A stretch of DNA of 64,000 bases from Chalara sp. BL73 (lineage: Eukaryota; Ascomycota; Leotiomycetes; Helotiales). The notes under the pieces are model-generated. The model did not search any database and was not told the DNA's origin. It was given only the letters and a program-made list of their open reading frames with translations. The stretch is taken from NCBI GenBank assembly GCA_918026815.1, contig CAKJVC010000003.1:310001-374000 (forward strand). Direction: 5' to 3'. Position numbers and translations under genes: made by a program. Shown one piece after another: positions 50,573 to 62,041 of the stretch (position 1 is its first letter; each line of letters starts with the position of its first letter).

Positions 50573-51688
50573 ATGCGTTCTTTTCAACAAGCTATAGCTG
50601 CTACTGCCATCGCCCACATATCGAGTACATGTGCACAAGATCTTTCCTCCACAATTGTAGGGTGCTTAGACGTCAACTGCCCACAAGAACCAAATACTAC
50701 TACGGAAAATAATTGTATCATCAGTGACAAGGTCTTCGAAAATATCGGACTTGCTCGCATACCCGTCGTAACCTCAAGCAACCTCACGGGCTTCTCCTGG
50801 CTCGAAGGCGCCTCCGAAGATGGCGGGAAAGAAGGAGACAATCTCCGAACATTCCACAAGTCGTTCTACCTTGGAACCCCGCCAGATAAAGACCTCAACG
50901 GCACTGGCGCCTGCGCACTGTTCTTTGAGAAGGTGCAGAACCTTCGAGCGTTCGATGGCATACCAGATTACACCGTGTCCCAAGGCACGTGCCAGAATGC
51001 CTTGGGTGATCAATGTGTCAACGCCTTGACTAAGCGTGCAAGGGAAGTCAATCTGACGGGTCTTGGGAGCGCAGAGGCATGCACCAAGCTTCAGGCCACT
51101 TTCCAGGAGAACATGGACGACGCCTGCAAGGTGTACGCTACGGCACCCAAGTGGGAAGGGATTTCAGTATTACGTGCGTGGATGAGCCCCTATCTACCAT
51201 ATAGAATCTGGCCACTAATCAATATACCATAGCTCTTAGCGGGCCAGACGCGTCCGGCCCGATTACTCAAGATCAGAACTCTACATCCAATTGCTGGCCT
51301 ATCCTTCCAAAGCAGTACAATCTCACGCCGGTGACTTCAACTTCTACTCAGGTACGTACGCTCACCATCTATCCCTCTATTTTGTTTGGTACAGTTCATG
51401 TGTGTAACTGTGCTATAGGGCGACTATATGGAGAACACCACTCATGCCATCCTTTTCGGTGTGACACCGATCCTGACGCTATTTTATCCCGGCAACGGGA
51501 GTTTGTTGGCTCAACCGGAATCGCAACTCACCTGCATGAAGATCATCCGCAATAGCGTAGAAGGGAACAAGACTATAGCAAATGGGACTCCCAAGGGGGA
51601 CGATAAGAAAGGCGCAGGCAGCTCATTTGCCCCTTGGGGAGCTGAGCTTGTGGCAGCATTGCTGCTTCTTTCTACGTTAAGTATATGA
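50573..51688 (+). CDS. Secreted, probably GPI-anchored Cys-rich protein
   Basis: Exons 50573-51173, 51233-51351 and 51419-51688 join in frame to 329 residues. Residues 1-20 (MRSFQQAIAATAIAHISSTC) look like a signal peptide. The body has about ten cysteines and several N-glycosylation sites (NTTT, NLTG, NGTG). The C-terminus has a small-residue stretch and then a hydrophobic tail (LVAALLLLSTLSI), as expected for GPI attachment. I do not recognise a catalytic domain. The start was chosen because it begins the signal peptide; the longer upstream frame does not resemble one. A cell-surface or wall role is inferred from the topology only. Splice sites GTGCGT..CATAG and GTACGT..TATAG are standard. 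Confidence 0.75.
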
Positions 51689-53220
51689 GCTGACTATGTT
51701 GCTATCTTCTGAATGAACTTGCCGACTTCTAGAGTCACTCTCTATAGCATTTATGAGATGGGAATAGTAAGCATTTTACCTTTTTTTTTCAAGCAGTCTC
51801 ATCGCTCTCTCCATCGACTAAGTAGCTACCTTACCAAATCATCGTCCTAGCGCCTCGCTTAAAAAGGGGCTCATCGCCCCACCATCACCTACTGGGTTGG
51901 TGCCACTGTGAAACTGCCTATTTACCGGAATTGTGCTAAATAATCTTGCTAAAGATGTACTATTGTTAAAGATAGGAATACAAAGTCCTTTTCCATCACA
52001 ACACATAGCCTTTGTATGCGAGTGCTATTAAGGGACAACAGCCCTCCTTTAACATGAACCACAAAACTCACAATTTCACTCTATTTTATTTCGCAACCAA
52101 TTACTCCATCATTATTCGTCTTTTTCTTTTGTTCTTTCCTTATTACGTTTTAATTGGTTCTCATTTCCTTCACTCTCAACCCCTCAGAACACACTCCCTT
52201 CATTCATTTGCCTTCCCCCACGGAATCCAGCATCCCGTCCCCACTCCGACTATGATACTGGCCCTTGAGAAACTGCCCAACCTGTACATCATGCTTCGGT
52301 TGAAAGGGTAACACATCTGGCGGAGCTTCCATTTCCTGCGGTTCTGTTGCTCTATTTTTCTCGTCTTGACACATAAACTCTACTCTACAACCCCTAGCTA
52401 GCTAGCCAGCTAGTTAGCCCTAGATGAATAAATAAATCAACCAAATAAAAACCTAAAGATAATAAAAAAGACAACCAAAAACTCACCTTTCTCAATAACT
52501 GTATCCTCCCTCGCCGTCCTTATACCACAACCAGCCTTCTCCCTAAGTATCTTTTCAGGTTTCTCTTCCTAGCCGCACCCCCCCCCCCCCCCCCCCAAAA
52601 TCGTGCGTGAAATTCACGGATCTTGAGTAGGACCAAGAGCATGTTTTTCCTCCCCTCCCCTTCTTTGCTGTCGTGGCTATTTGCAGCAACAGGCTGTTAG
52701 CGGCGGCAGCGGCTGAGCCATAGATCTCGGGTGCTTTGGCGGTGGTTCGTTGGACCCGGAAGGGTTGGTGGGAGATTGTTTTTTTCTTCCCAAGTTATGA
52801 TATCAAGGCGTTGAGGTTTTTGGAGAAAGGAAATTTTTCTTAAGGACTCATTTAGTTTGATTGAAGAGATGAAATGGAATAGAAGGGTTTATTCGAAGGG
52901 CTTTATTTTGTTTTACAATTTGGTTGTCCATCTCAAAAACCTGGAGGCAAATAGAGCATTGATTCATAATTATCGATGCGAGGTCATATATAGAGTTGAC
53001 ATCTCCTTGGTCAAGTCGTTCGAATGTAGCACGAGTTGTATGATGTACTCCGCTATGGTCTAGATATCAGATGTCAATTGTCAATCGCGAATTGCAGAGC
53101 ACACAGATGAAGAGAGGATTTGCGTACCTGGTTTCTTTCGATCCCACTGTTTAGGAAAACTTGCAATCCTAAGTCTGCTTTTCCTTAGAGAGGAGATAGT
53201 TTAAAATGGCTTAAGGAAAT
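51689..53220. other. Gene-free, low-complexity stretch
   Basis: About 1.5 kb with no supported gene. It contains pyrimidine-rich runs (52100-52220), a gctagctagccagctagttag tract (near 52395-52415) and a long C run (52578-52596). Plus-strand frames at 52012-52311 and 52857-53063 are low-complexity or without recognisable content. Confidence 0.5.
52578..52596. repeat. Poly-C homopolymer, about 19 bases
   Basis: Nineteen consecutive C residues on the plus strand after agccgca and before aaaatcg. Runs of this length vary in vivo and are commonly mis-sized by sequencing, so the exact length is doubtful. Confidence 0.9.
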
Positions 53221-53229
53221 TCATCCTTC

Positions 53230-55422
53230 GTGCTCACTGTCACCCAACGACATTGAAGCCGACGCAACTCTCGATCGGGTTCATCAACATCGACTATATA
53301 TTGTCAATGGATTGCGAGGTGTGTTTGATATACTAGTGAGAGTTGTACCTGAGGCCTGTCAGTAAAGCAGTAAGGCAAAGGCAAAGGATGTTATAGAAGC
53401 TCACGGTCATCAAGGATGTAAAGCCATAGTTGGTCAACCATTATGACTCGAGTAGTCTTAGTATCATTGCCAGTTCTTGTTGCTCGATAAACAACCTAAT
53501 ATCTATCTCTCGGACCTGTATCATTCAGCTTCCAATAATAAGACTGATCAAGCGTTCGCTGACTATGAAGAGGTGGGTCATAATAAAGGTAATCTTTTAG
53601 AATTAGTACACCATGCTCTATGTCTATCGCTTCATAAACCGTTGCCGCATACCATAAGCGCCGCCCAAGGGGATTGTTGAAACTTTCAAAGGAGCGATCC
53701 ACTTCTTTTGTTGATAAATTGGTAGGTCGGCGCTGTTGAGGAAGTCGCTCAACCGCTTGCACAAAATTATCGTGCAACTTCTGTTTATTGTCAGGGCTCC
53801 TGCGTTCGAGTTCGTAAGCAATCTCGCGGGTTATGGTGGCCATCTTATTCCGGTTCTTATCGGTCTCCCAGTGAAGATAGGGCATGTTATTTGATCAGTA
53901 CCTGGGTTTGATTCATATTTCAGACGTTCACATGTGATATTTACGAAGATTACAAATCTATTCCGGCGACTAACGAGATGGGTTGCTGCTACAAGATCAT
54001 TAGGATCTATAATCATTAGCTTAGTTCTGAATGCATGTGGGTTGTCTCACCAGAAGAGATCAATGAGCAGTGAGATTGCATATGCCTTGCATGGATAGGG
54101 TCCACTATAGAAATAAAAGTGTTAATATGTAATCGTTCAACTGCAGAACAAAGATGAGAGCGATTGCGCGGACACTCTCAACTGCTTAAGTGGACTATCC
54201 TTCTAAAATGCAGAAGCACCAGTAGCTGGGCAGATTAAAACCTCTTCGTACTTGGTCCCCCACGCTGACGAGCCTTCCAGTAACTGGGAAATATGGCGTC
54301 AGTATTGATTAGCTGTTGTTTTCTTATTTGACGCGGGGTTTAATACACTGTCTTGAAAGCGTTCGTAGAAAATTGCCCCAGATAAAGTTTGAGTTAGGAT
54401 ACTTACGCTCGGCATAAAAAGTCTGAAGATTGTCTACAATAATCTTTTGCCTCCCTCCAATTATAATCCCCAGTCTCCTCGTTATGGTAACGCGCAATTG
54501 CATTTTAGCTAATGATCAGAATGCATAATTATGATGAAACTAGAGCGTATATCTCGATCTATATCACATGAAATTAGCAATTGAAGTAAAGATTTAGAGT
54601 AGGATAGTCTGACAATAAAGTGTCATTGTCTCAATGTGAGAGCGTTTCCTAATATAAACACGTATAAGCTTACCCATATCATATTGTTTGCTGAAAAATG
54701 GAAGCAGCGAAGTGTGCTAGGCTTTGGTGGTCGCTTTAAAGGATTGTTGTCTCCCTCGCCGAAGACATCGTGTAGTGTATGTTCCTCCATGGAAAATTTA
54801 TTGTAGGAGTCTAATGTCAATGAATTGGAAAGAGTAATACTGCTAGCAGTATAACCAAACTCGGCATCGAATTGACTATTGCTTCCAGGTGATGGCATAT
54901 CCGCTGTCACTGTCAAAGTAACTGCAGGGATATTGAGTTATGAGCACATTGACAGGACTTATTGAGTACATGTTGATAATATATTTTGAGAATTTCAATA
55001 CCTCGCGATTTCCTTTTCAGATCGTTATCGTCCTCATCATGCTTCTTCTTTGACTCGTCGGTTTTCTCTTCAAGATGTTTCAAGCTACGACGTAGGGAGA
55101 GCACCTTGGTTTCAGCTGCCCCTACTCGATTTAGACATTATTTTTCAGCTTCCTGTCGCCAGGCTGCTAGAGGGCATCCCAATGTATCCATGAGAGACCT
55201 ATGATGAGAGTTGGAACAGAAGTGATTCCTCAGCCGTGCGACCCTGGCTAGCTCGGGTTCAATTCTCTTCCTTTCATGTTCCATGTATTTGGCCCTTAGA
55301 TTATCACGTCCCGAGAATTTAGCACAGAAAAATTGGATGAGTTTGTCATCGGACAGACAGTCAGGGGTCAGGGATCGAGTCTGGCTCCCAGTACTCATTG
55401 ATAAGATTCGCTTCCGTTCCAA
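53230..55422 (-). pseudogene. Decayed CorA-like (ankyrin/Mg2+ transporter-like) fungal protein gene
   Basis: Several minus-strand pieces resemble, in order, a family of large fungal proteins often labelled CorA-like Mg2+ transporter: an N-terminal piece (55422-55138), LRRSLKHLEEKTDESKKKHD (near 55080), LRCFHFSANNMIW (near 54690), ARYHNEETGDYNWREAKDYC (near 54460), MPYLHWETDKNRNKM (53885) and VDQLWLYILDD (near 53415). The pieces do not join cleanly: a stop at 55138, phase conflict at the exon near 54510, and at 53498-53496 an in-frame TAG where the family has Gln, after RDRY and before VVYRATRTGND. No membrane-helix C-terminus was found. The label rests on memory of the family, and pieces could instead be a real gene with misjudged introns. 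Confidence 0.45.
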
Positions 55423-56347
55423 TTGCCACTTGTAGCCTTATCTTCGCAATTTGTCTGTTAGATCCAGCAATGCTCGATAAGATCAGATCTAGACGTTCAG
55501 AAGCGAAACCTAGGTAGACTATGAACAATAGTACTATGTTCGAAAAAAATTAACTTTGGGGAGCGCAAGGATTTGGTTCTAAACGGTGAAGGAGTCCAAC
55601 GTCAAGACCGCACAAAATTATATAAGAGTAACCAATTTCAGAGGAGGAGATTCACAATAGGTTCTTGATAAAAGACAAGAATGAGCCAATGCTAAGGGAT
55701 TCTTCAGCCTCAATATATGCATGCAGACCCCCCTTGGCCATCAAATTGAGGCTGACCGGATCGTCGCCAATTGGAGTGATTTTAAAACTTTTCACCATGC
55801 GGAACGGCTCGATACACCTAAGGTTGGGGCTATCTACCAGTGCGGTAACGTAATTGGGTATACAATCCTCCTCCCAGATTGAACTCGGTATCTTCAAAAT
55901 GCTGTGCCATCGGTTCTAAGCGAAAAAAACATCTCAACAACAACTAACCGAGTCTGATAGATAATAAAGATCAATATTTTTTGGATGCTCAAATGGGATT
56001 TGAGAGTAAACGAATGCAGCGCGGCAAGCTTTCAGGGAGTTCAAGAGAACAAAAACACAGAAAACTTAAGAAAGTCTTTTGACGACGCTATTAGTTAAAA
56101 AGCAGCAAACGATGTAGGGAAAATACAGGTAAAAATCCTCGGGGATTGCTATTTGGCGTATTTTTCCTTCAAGCATCTGCTCCCTCGATTGCGTAAAATT
56201 GATGTGTAATTACCTATGGCGGGCTAGACGGCCAAAGCCAATGGTTCCCTCAAGCTAATTTTACACATTGCGAAGCTGACGTAAGGCGAAACGGGGAACT
56301 TGAGGCATGCTCTTCCTTCATTAGTTAGGTATCTTATTGGCGATCCC
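55423..56347. other. AT-rich gap with a short minus-strand frame
   Basis: About 0.9 kb. A minus-strand frame at 55897-55652 (MKIPSSIWEEDCIPNYVTAL, 81 codons) has protein-like composition and may be an upstream remnant of the decayed CorA-like gene, but I cannot connect it. The right part holds the 3' flank of OGG1. Confidence 0.4.
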
Positions 56348-57830
56348 TCATAGCCTTCTGCGCTTTGCTCGCTTGGACCGTGGACTTTCACCCATAACAT
56401 CAGGTTTGATATCCTGCAATACATCACTAACAGAATCTAGAGCATACTCTCTCTTGATCGTGACTTTGGTTTGCGCTGTTGTCCTTTCTTCTTGCTTGAT
56501 CTTTACTTCGTCAATATCCACCTCAGTCTTAGCTGTCAATCTGGCAGAGAACGCTTTCAAGTCTGCAGCAAAGAGGACAGAATGAGCCCAGCCAGCCTCC
56601 TTTCCCCATAAATTTCGAAAATGATCTCCAACAGCATCATACGTTGCCTTAGTCAGACTCTTATGCTTTCCTTTGCCGAATTTATAATCCCTTTGAGCAA
56701 TTTGCCAAACATGAGTATCTACGGGCACGCTTTCCCCCCAACCGAGACCCATCAGACAGACACAGTCTGCAACTTTTGGTCCTACTCCTTGCAGTTGGAG
56801 AAGAGATTCGTGGGCTTTGCGGTATCCATCTCTTCCGCCTTCTGGTAGTGGTTTCATGTCAACGCCGTCAATGAAAAAGTCCGGGTTAGAAAGTGTCTGA
56901 AGCCAGTCTGCTGGTCTGTCTCTGGCCACAATCTGCGCAGTCTTCGCGATGTACCCTGCGCGATAGCCAAAACCGAGTGCTCTTAGGTGTGACTCGACCC
57001 CAGGTCTTGTCAGAGCCTCGGCTGTTGGGAAGTCATGAAATGCTTGCCCATCAATATGCCCAACCAAAGGTCCATAATGTAGACAAATATTGCTGACCTG
57101 TAAAATCAAATGTTAGTGAAGTGTGCCGACAGTAAACAGGATTGCGTGCCATTTGGGATATCCTTGTTATATTATTGTTGCTACTGCATATAAATGCTAC
57201 TAAAGCTTCCCAAGCATCTTGTTTCAATACTAAAGGTGAAATGAAAATTAGCTTGTGACCTTTATTCTGTGTCTGAGCTATTAAAACTCATCCGACCAAC
57301 CCTCACAGATCTCAGCTAGCCGAGATGCACAATACTCTGAAGGTTTCCTTTCGCCTTGAGAATCTGATAAATTTTGAGCGGCTGATGCTACTTACTTCTA
57401 ACTCCAGTAAATTTCGGGGCTCTCTTTTTGAAATTGGAATCGACTGAAGACCAGTGTTCATATAGGGCTGTTAGATCCGGTGCGAGGTTGAGATATTGCT
57501 TGAGCAATTCTTCGGTGTCATCCTCAACCTCATCGTCATCAACCATAGATGATTTTGTGGAAGTTGGTGGGGTCACTGGACGTATCACAGGTCGAACAGT
57601 CCTATAATGTAGATGTGTACTGTCTTGCTTCAAGGAAATAATACGTCCTTGAAGCGCACAAGACCTGCTTGTGATTAACCCCTATTCTCGCCCAAGATCC
57701 GTACATAAACTTACCATTCATCCTGTATTTTTTTCCACCTGAAAGATTGACCACAACGTAAAGTAGTATCAATACAAAGCTCTTTTAAGCTCACAGGAAG
57801 CTTTCGCCATTCAGAGACCCGCGATGCCAT
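56348..57830 (-). CDS. OGG1: 8-oxoguanine DNA glycosylase/lyase
   Basis: Exons 57830-57715, 57664-57396, 57229-57150 and 57097-56348 join in frame to 404 residues. The N-terminal domain contains LRCGQSFRW and GRIISLKQDSTHLHY; then come DAWEALVAFICSSNNNI and the helix-hairpin-helix LLQLQGVGPKVADCVCLMGL, with the catalytic Lys near residue 263 and the conserved Asp (VPVDTHVW) near 282. The enzyme removes oxidised guanine opposite cytosine and nicks the strand, starting base-excision repair. The C-terminus is basic (PRSKRAKRRRL), a probable nuclear signal. The third intron has the donor ATG|GCACGC if homology is followed; a GTTTAC donor 12 nt downstream would add four residues instead. The gene is divergent from the U2AF gene. 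Confidence 0.92.
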
Positions 57831-58081
57831 CGTTCCTAAAGTCACTAAGCAAGATCATGGGGCTCAAATACACTTGACGTGACTATTCGTAGCGAAGCTG
57901 AATGTCGACAACCCCTGTCGCTTGGCCAGACGCTACGGTAGCCTTGTTGATGGCTGGAGCTAACTTTTTGATCTGCCTCAAAACTCGAAAGCCTCGCTGG
58001 GCATAGGCATTGAAACCGGCACCCCATCACGAGCTATCACAATCGCAACAGCTTTACACATTCGTTGCCTGTGTAGCAACA
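57831..58081. promoter_or_regulatory. Bidirectional promoter region, OGG1 / U2AF65
   Basis: The 251 bp between the two start codons must hold both promoters. It is GC-richer than the flanks. No TATA box at a fixed distance was found. Confidence 0.6.
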
Positions 58082-60068
58082 ATGAACGGTGATAGCTATT
58101 CATCTAGAGGTAGAGCCTCAATATCAAGCAAAGCGAAAGCTAGTGGTGCTATTACTGACAATCAAACATCAACAGATTCTGGTCGGCATGGAGGTTCTTC
58201 CAGAGATCACACAGTTAGTATCAAAGCAATTGAAGATAAATTGTGCGCGCTAATTTATGATAGTCCTCACGCGATGATAGACGAGGCGATCGAGATCGAG
58301 GCAGCGACAGACGGCGTTCGCGATCCCCACACCGAGGTTCGCGGCCTTCTCGCCGTGATGGCGATGTAGACTCTTATTCTACAAGCCGCGATTATAGAGA
58401 GAGAGAACGGGAGGATAGATATTCTGGCAGGGATCGTCGAGGTGGAGGTGATCGCGGAGGAGACAGGGAGTGGAAACGAGATCGCGCGTCTTCCAGGGAC
58501 AGACGAGATTCACGGAGGGATGACGACAGACCACGAAGAGATAGAGACCTGTTTGATGATAGACGCGGGAGGGCCGGCGGAGGTGGTCGTCGAGATAATA
58601 GAGATAGGGCTGATCAAGATGACGGGTTCGCAGCGCAACAAGGCCGCAAGAAGAGTCCAAGTCCTCCACCAAAGAAGAAGGAACCAACTCCGGATCTGAC
58701 AGATGTTGTCTCGATTCTGGACCGTAAGCGACGCTTGACTCAATGGGATATCAAGCCACCAGGATATGAGAACGTTACAGCGGAGCAGGCCAAGTTGTCT
58801 GGCATGTTCCCCCTTCCTGGAGCTCCCAGAACTCAACCAATGGATCCAAGCAAGCTGCAGGCATTCATGGCGCAACCAAGCGGGACGGTTACGAACGCTG
58901 CACTCAAGCCATCAAATTCTCGGCAGGCAAAGCGCCTCCTCGTCCACAACCTTCCTCCCTCGATCAGCGAGGAAGCCATTGTGAACTTTTTCAATCTGCA
59001 GCTAAACGGGCTGAATGTTATCGAAGGATCGGATCCTTGTATTTCGGCACAAATATCAAAGGACAAGTCGTTTGCGCTGCTCGAATTCAAGGCTCCTTCT
59101 GATGCGACAGTTGCTTTAGCTTACACAGGAATATCCATGGATGACAATGATCATATGGTTACGGGAAATAGTTCATCAAATGGTAGTGCATCAGGCCTTA
59201 GCATAAGTCGACCTAAGGATTACATCGTTCCTGCAATTACGGAGGAAACGCCTTACGAGCCTGGGGTGGTTTCCAATGTTGTGGTTGATACACCCAACAA
59301 GATTAGTATCTCAAATATCCCACTTTATCTGACTGAGGAGCAAGTCACCGAGCTGCTTGTGGCGTTTGGAGAACTTAAGACCTTTGTGTTGGTCAAGGAT
59401 AACGGTACTGAAGAGTCACGAGTAAGCGAGTTTGAAGTTTGAGGTTAACAGCAGTTACTAACTAGCTTTAGGGCGTTGCATTCTGCGAATATGTTGACGC
59501 AAGCGTCACTGACATCGCCGTTGAGGGCCTGAATGGAATGGAACTTGGAGATAAGCACCTGAAGGTTCAGAAAGCCAGCGTTGGGGTCACCCAAGCCTCT
59601 GGATTAGAAATGAGTGTTGGTGCAATGTCCATGCTGGCTGGAACAACATCCACGGAGCTTGAAGGCGGTCGAGTTTTACAATTGCTTAATATGGTCACGG
59701 CCGAAGAGCTGATTGATAACGAGGAATATGAAGGTAATACCCAACCTTCTCTCGATGAAGTCATATTGACATATGCCCTAGATATTGTGGATGATGTGAA
59801 GGAGGAGTGTGGAAAGTATGGCACAATTCTTGAAATCAAGATTCCGCGGCCCAGTGGCGGCAGCAGGCAATCCAACGGTGTTGGAAAAATCTTTGTCAAA
59901 TTTGACCATCCTGAGTCTGCATTGAAAGCTCTACGGTCGTTGGCTGGTAGGAAATTTGCAGATCGCACCGTTGTGGCTACATATTTTTCAGAGGCACGTT
60001 CAGCTATCTCAATTACAGACCTTCACTAACTATCAACACAGGAAAATTTCGAAGTCGCTGCTTGGTAG
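58082..60068 (+). CDS. U2AF large subunit (U2AF65), pre-mRNA splicing factor
   Basis: Exons 58082-58213, 58264-59421, 59472-59993 and 60042-60068 join in frame to 612 residues. An Arg/Ser/Asp-rich N-terminus (RS-like) is followed by the linker LTQWDIKPPGYENVTAEQAK, RRM1 (RLLVHNLPPSISEEAIVNFF), RRM2 (NKISISNIPLYLTEEQVTEL) and a U2AF-homology RRM3 (LTYALDIVDDVKEECGKYG, GKIFVKFDHPESALKAL). It binds the polypyrimidine tract with the small subunit and recruits U2 snRNP to the branch site. The C-terminus YFSEENFEVAAW, typical of the family, appears only if the last intron (59994-60041) begins with GC (GAG|GCACGT) and ends CAACACAG. Confidence 0.93.
59994..60041 (+). other. Predicted GC-AG intron in the U2AF65 gene
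   Basis: The donor reads gag|gcacgt, a branch site ctaact lies 15 bases before the end and the acceptor is acacag. Removal joins TYFSE to ENFEVAAW and stop. The nearest GT in the area (gttcag) would give an out-of-frame C-terminus. Confidence 0.75.
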
Positions 60069-60360
60069 AAAATCGAGGGTGGTTAAAAAGGCGATCTTTC
60101 ATGTGTAATATGCGATGCTGCTAATCTCTTACATGCACTTAGGGGCATCTCGAAAAATTGAGCGCTTGATTTTCCCTCTATAAAATTTGTATTTGTATTT
60201 TGCCCGTTTCTGGCATTGACTAGGGAAAACGGGTATCTGCCAGAATATTCAAGCTTTGAAGGCTGATACTGAGAGTCATCTTGCCCGATCTGAGAAGATC
60301 ACTCACAGCCACCTTCATAATGCAGACATAACCTATAATAAATACAGTAACCAAATAAAA
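60069..60360. other. 3' flank of U2AF65
   Basis: About 290 bp of AT-rich sequence after the stop, with no coding content. It should contain the U2AF65 polyadenylation site, and the 3' flank of the decayed ORF that converges on it. Confidence 0.5.
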
Positions 60361-60772
60361 TCATGCGAGACTCCATAAACCTAGGGATGCCCTTTCTTGA
60401 TATATAGACAAACTCAACATGACCTTATCGTATCGTAGCCTGCGACACAATATTTGAGTGTCTGTGTTATTTGTGACCCACTCAATCCGATACACATTCT
60501 TTTCTTCTTTCATGATCTCCAACGCTATACGACCAGTCTTGTCAGCTGTCTTTTTAAGAGCAAAGAATTTCCAGAAACAGTTGAGGTCGGAGTCTAGGTC
60601 GGCTTTGAGGTTGTTGGGCTAATTTGTGGCGTTAGCTCCTCCATTTTCAATGGCAGTCTTCAAATTGAGAACGGAATCGGATGGTAGCTCAGAAGTCCGG
60701 TAAGATCATCGTCTCACCCGCAGGTGATTCTAAATCAAGAGGTGCCAGAATAGCAAAATGGGGTATCATCAT
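60361..60772 (-). pseudogene. Decayed ORF of unknown family
   Basis: On the minus strand a protein-like sequence starts MMIPHFAILAPLDLESPAG at 60772. It needs a one-base shift near 60691 to continue as SELPSDSVLNLKTAIENGG. It then meets TAG at 60621-60619 where a CAG codon would read through, and goes on through LNCFWKFFALKKTADKTG and VYRIEWVTNNTDTQILCRRL to a stop at 60361. Upstream, 61014-60826 has a further minus-strand frame that could be an earlier exon or unrelated. I do not recognise the family. Confidence 0.35.
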
Positions 60773-61351
60773 AGCAAGGTGTTGGAGGCTAGATAGAAAA
60801 ATATGTACTCACGTGAAGGGAGGCTTCATCGCTGGAATCCATTGAGGAGGTTGGTGGTGGAACTTGAAGGTCGGCGCAGCTCACGTTTGGATTTGCTGGT
60901 CCCAGTGTTGTGGGCATGGTAATAACTGGTGCCTCTGATCATCCATGATTCTGTCAATAGCCACAAAACCTCCATGCTTCCATAAGAGCTGTTAAGATTC
61001 ATCCAATTCACCATGAATCAAATCTTTTTCACATATACGAATTTGCTGCATTATGTACTGCTTTCAATCCATGATGGGCTCTTTTACAGCAAAGAACAAT
61101 CTGTTCACAGATTGCATTGCAATGTGGAAGAGAACTTGTTGGTTATCTTTTGAAGTTGAGTCGTCTCAAGATCGTAGTCAAGAAATAATTTTTAAGGTTA
61201 GCGGACCGGAAGTGATGTTTATACCGCTTTGGGTCTAGCCGATCTCGCTTCCTTCCACACTTTGAGATTCCGAATCTAACATCTTAAAATTCATAAACTC
61301 AAACTTTCACGACAAATTCTCTTCGACAACCAGTATCCCACAATCATCAAA
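60773..61351. other. Upstream region of the ribosomal protein gene
   Basis: Contains short frames on both strands (61014-60826 minus; 61053-61238 plus) without recognisable content. The last 100 bp before 61352 hold CT-rich sequence and should be the promoter and leader of the ribosomal protein gene. Confidence 0.45.
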
Positions 61352-62041
61352 ATGGGTCGTCTTCACTCAAAAGGAAAGGGAATATCAGCCAGTGCTTTGC
61401 CTTATAGCCGCACACCACCATCTTGGTTGAAGACCTCTCCCGAGCAAGTGGTAGATCAAATCTGCAAGGTAGAGTAGGAAACAGCTCTCAACTAGAAGAT
61501 ATATTGACATTGGGATAGCTCGCAAAGAAGGGTGCCACCCCATCTCAGATCGGTGTTGTTCTCCGCGATTCTCACGGTGTTGCTCAAGTCAAGGTCGTCA
61601 CTGGTATGTCACGCCAAGATTCCTATAGTTCTCTGATTGAAACATTGCTAACATTTGATGCAGGTAACAAGATCCTCCGAATCCTCAAGTCTAATGGTAT
61701 GATTACACCAATATAACTGCTTCCTCTGTTGCGCCCATGGACATCTGTTCATGGTGTGTTGCAATATGAGTTTACAAATATGCCTCTGCTTGGTCTATGA
61801 CTGACGGAGTGACAAAATAGGCCTTGCCCCTGAGATCCCTGAGGACTTGTACATGTTGATCAAGAAGGCAGTTGCTGTTCGCAAGCATCTTGAGCGCAAC
61901 CGTAAGGACAAGGACTCTAAGTTCCGTCTCATTCTCATCGAGTCCCGTATTCACCGCCTGTCTCGCTACTACAAGACAGTCGGTGTCCTCCCACCAACCT
62001 GGAGATATGAGAGCGCCACTGCCAGCACTTTGGTCTCATAG
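61352..62041 (+). CDS. RPS13: 40S ribosomal protein S13 (uS15)
   Basis: Exons 61352-61468, 61519-61603, 61664-61696 and 61821-62041 join in frame to 151 residues, the usual eukaryotic length. The start [20 protein letters not shown], the middle [20 protein letters not shown] and the end [20 protein letters not shown] are all characteristic. The protein is a core part of the small subunit bound to 18S rRNA. Intron lengths are 50, 60 and 124 nt; all have GT..AG borders. Convergent with the Sdc1 gene. Confidence 0.97.
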
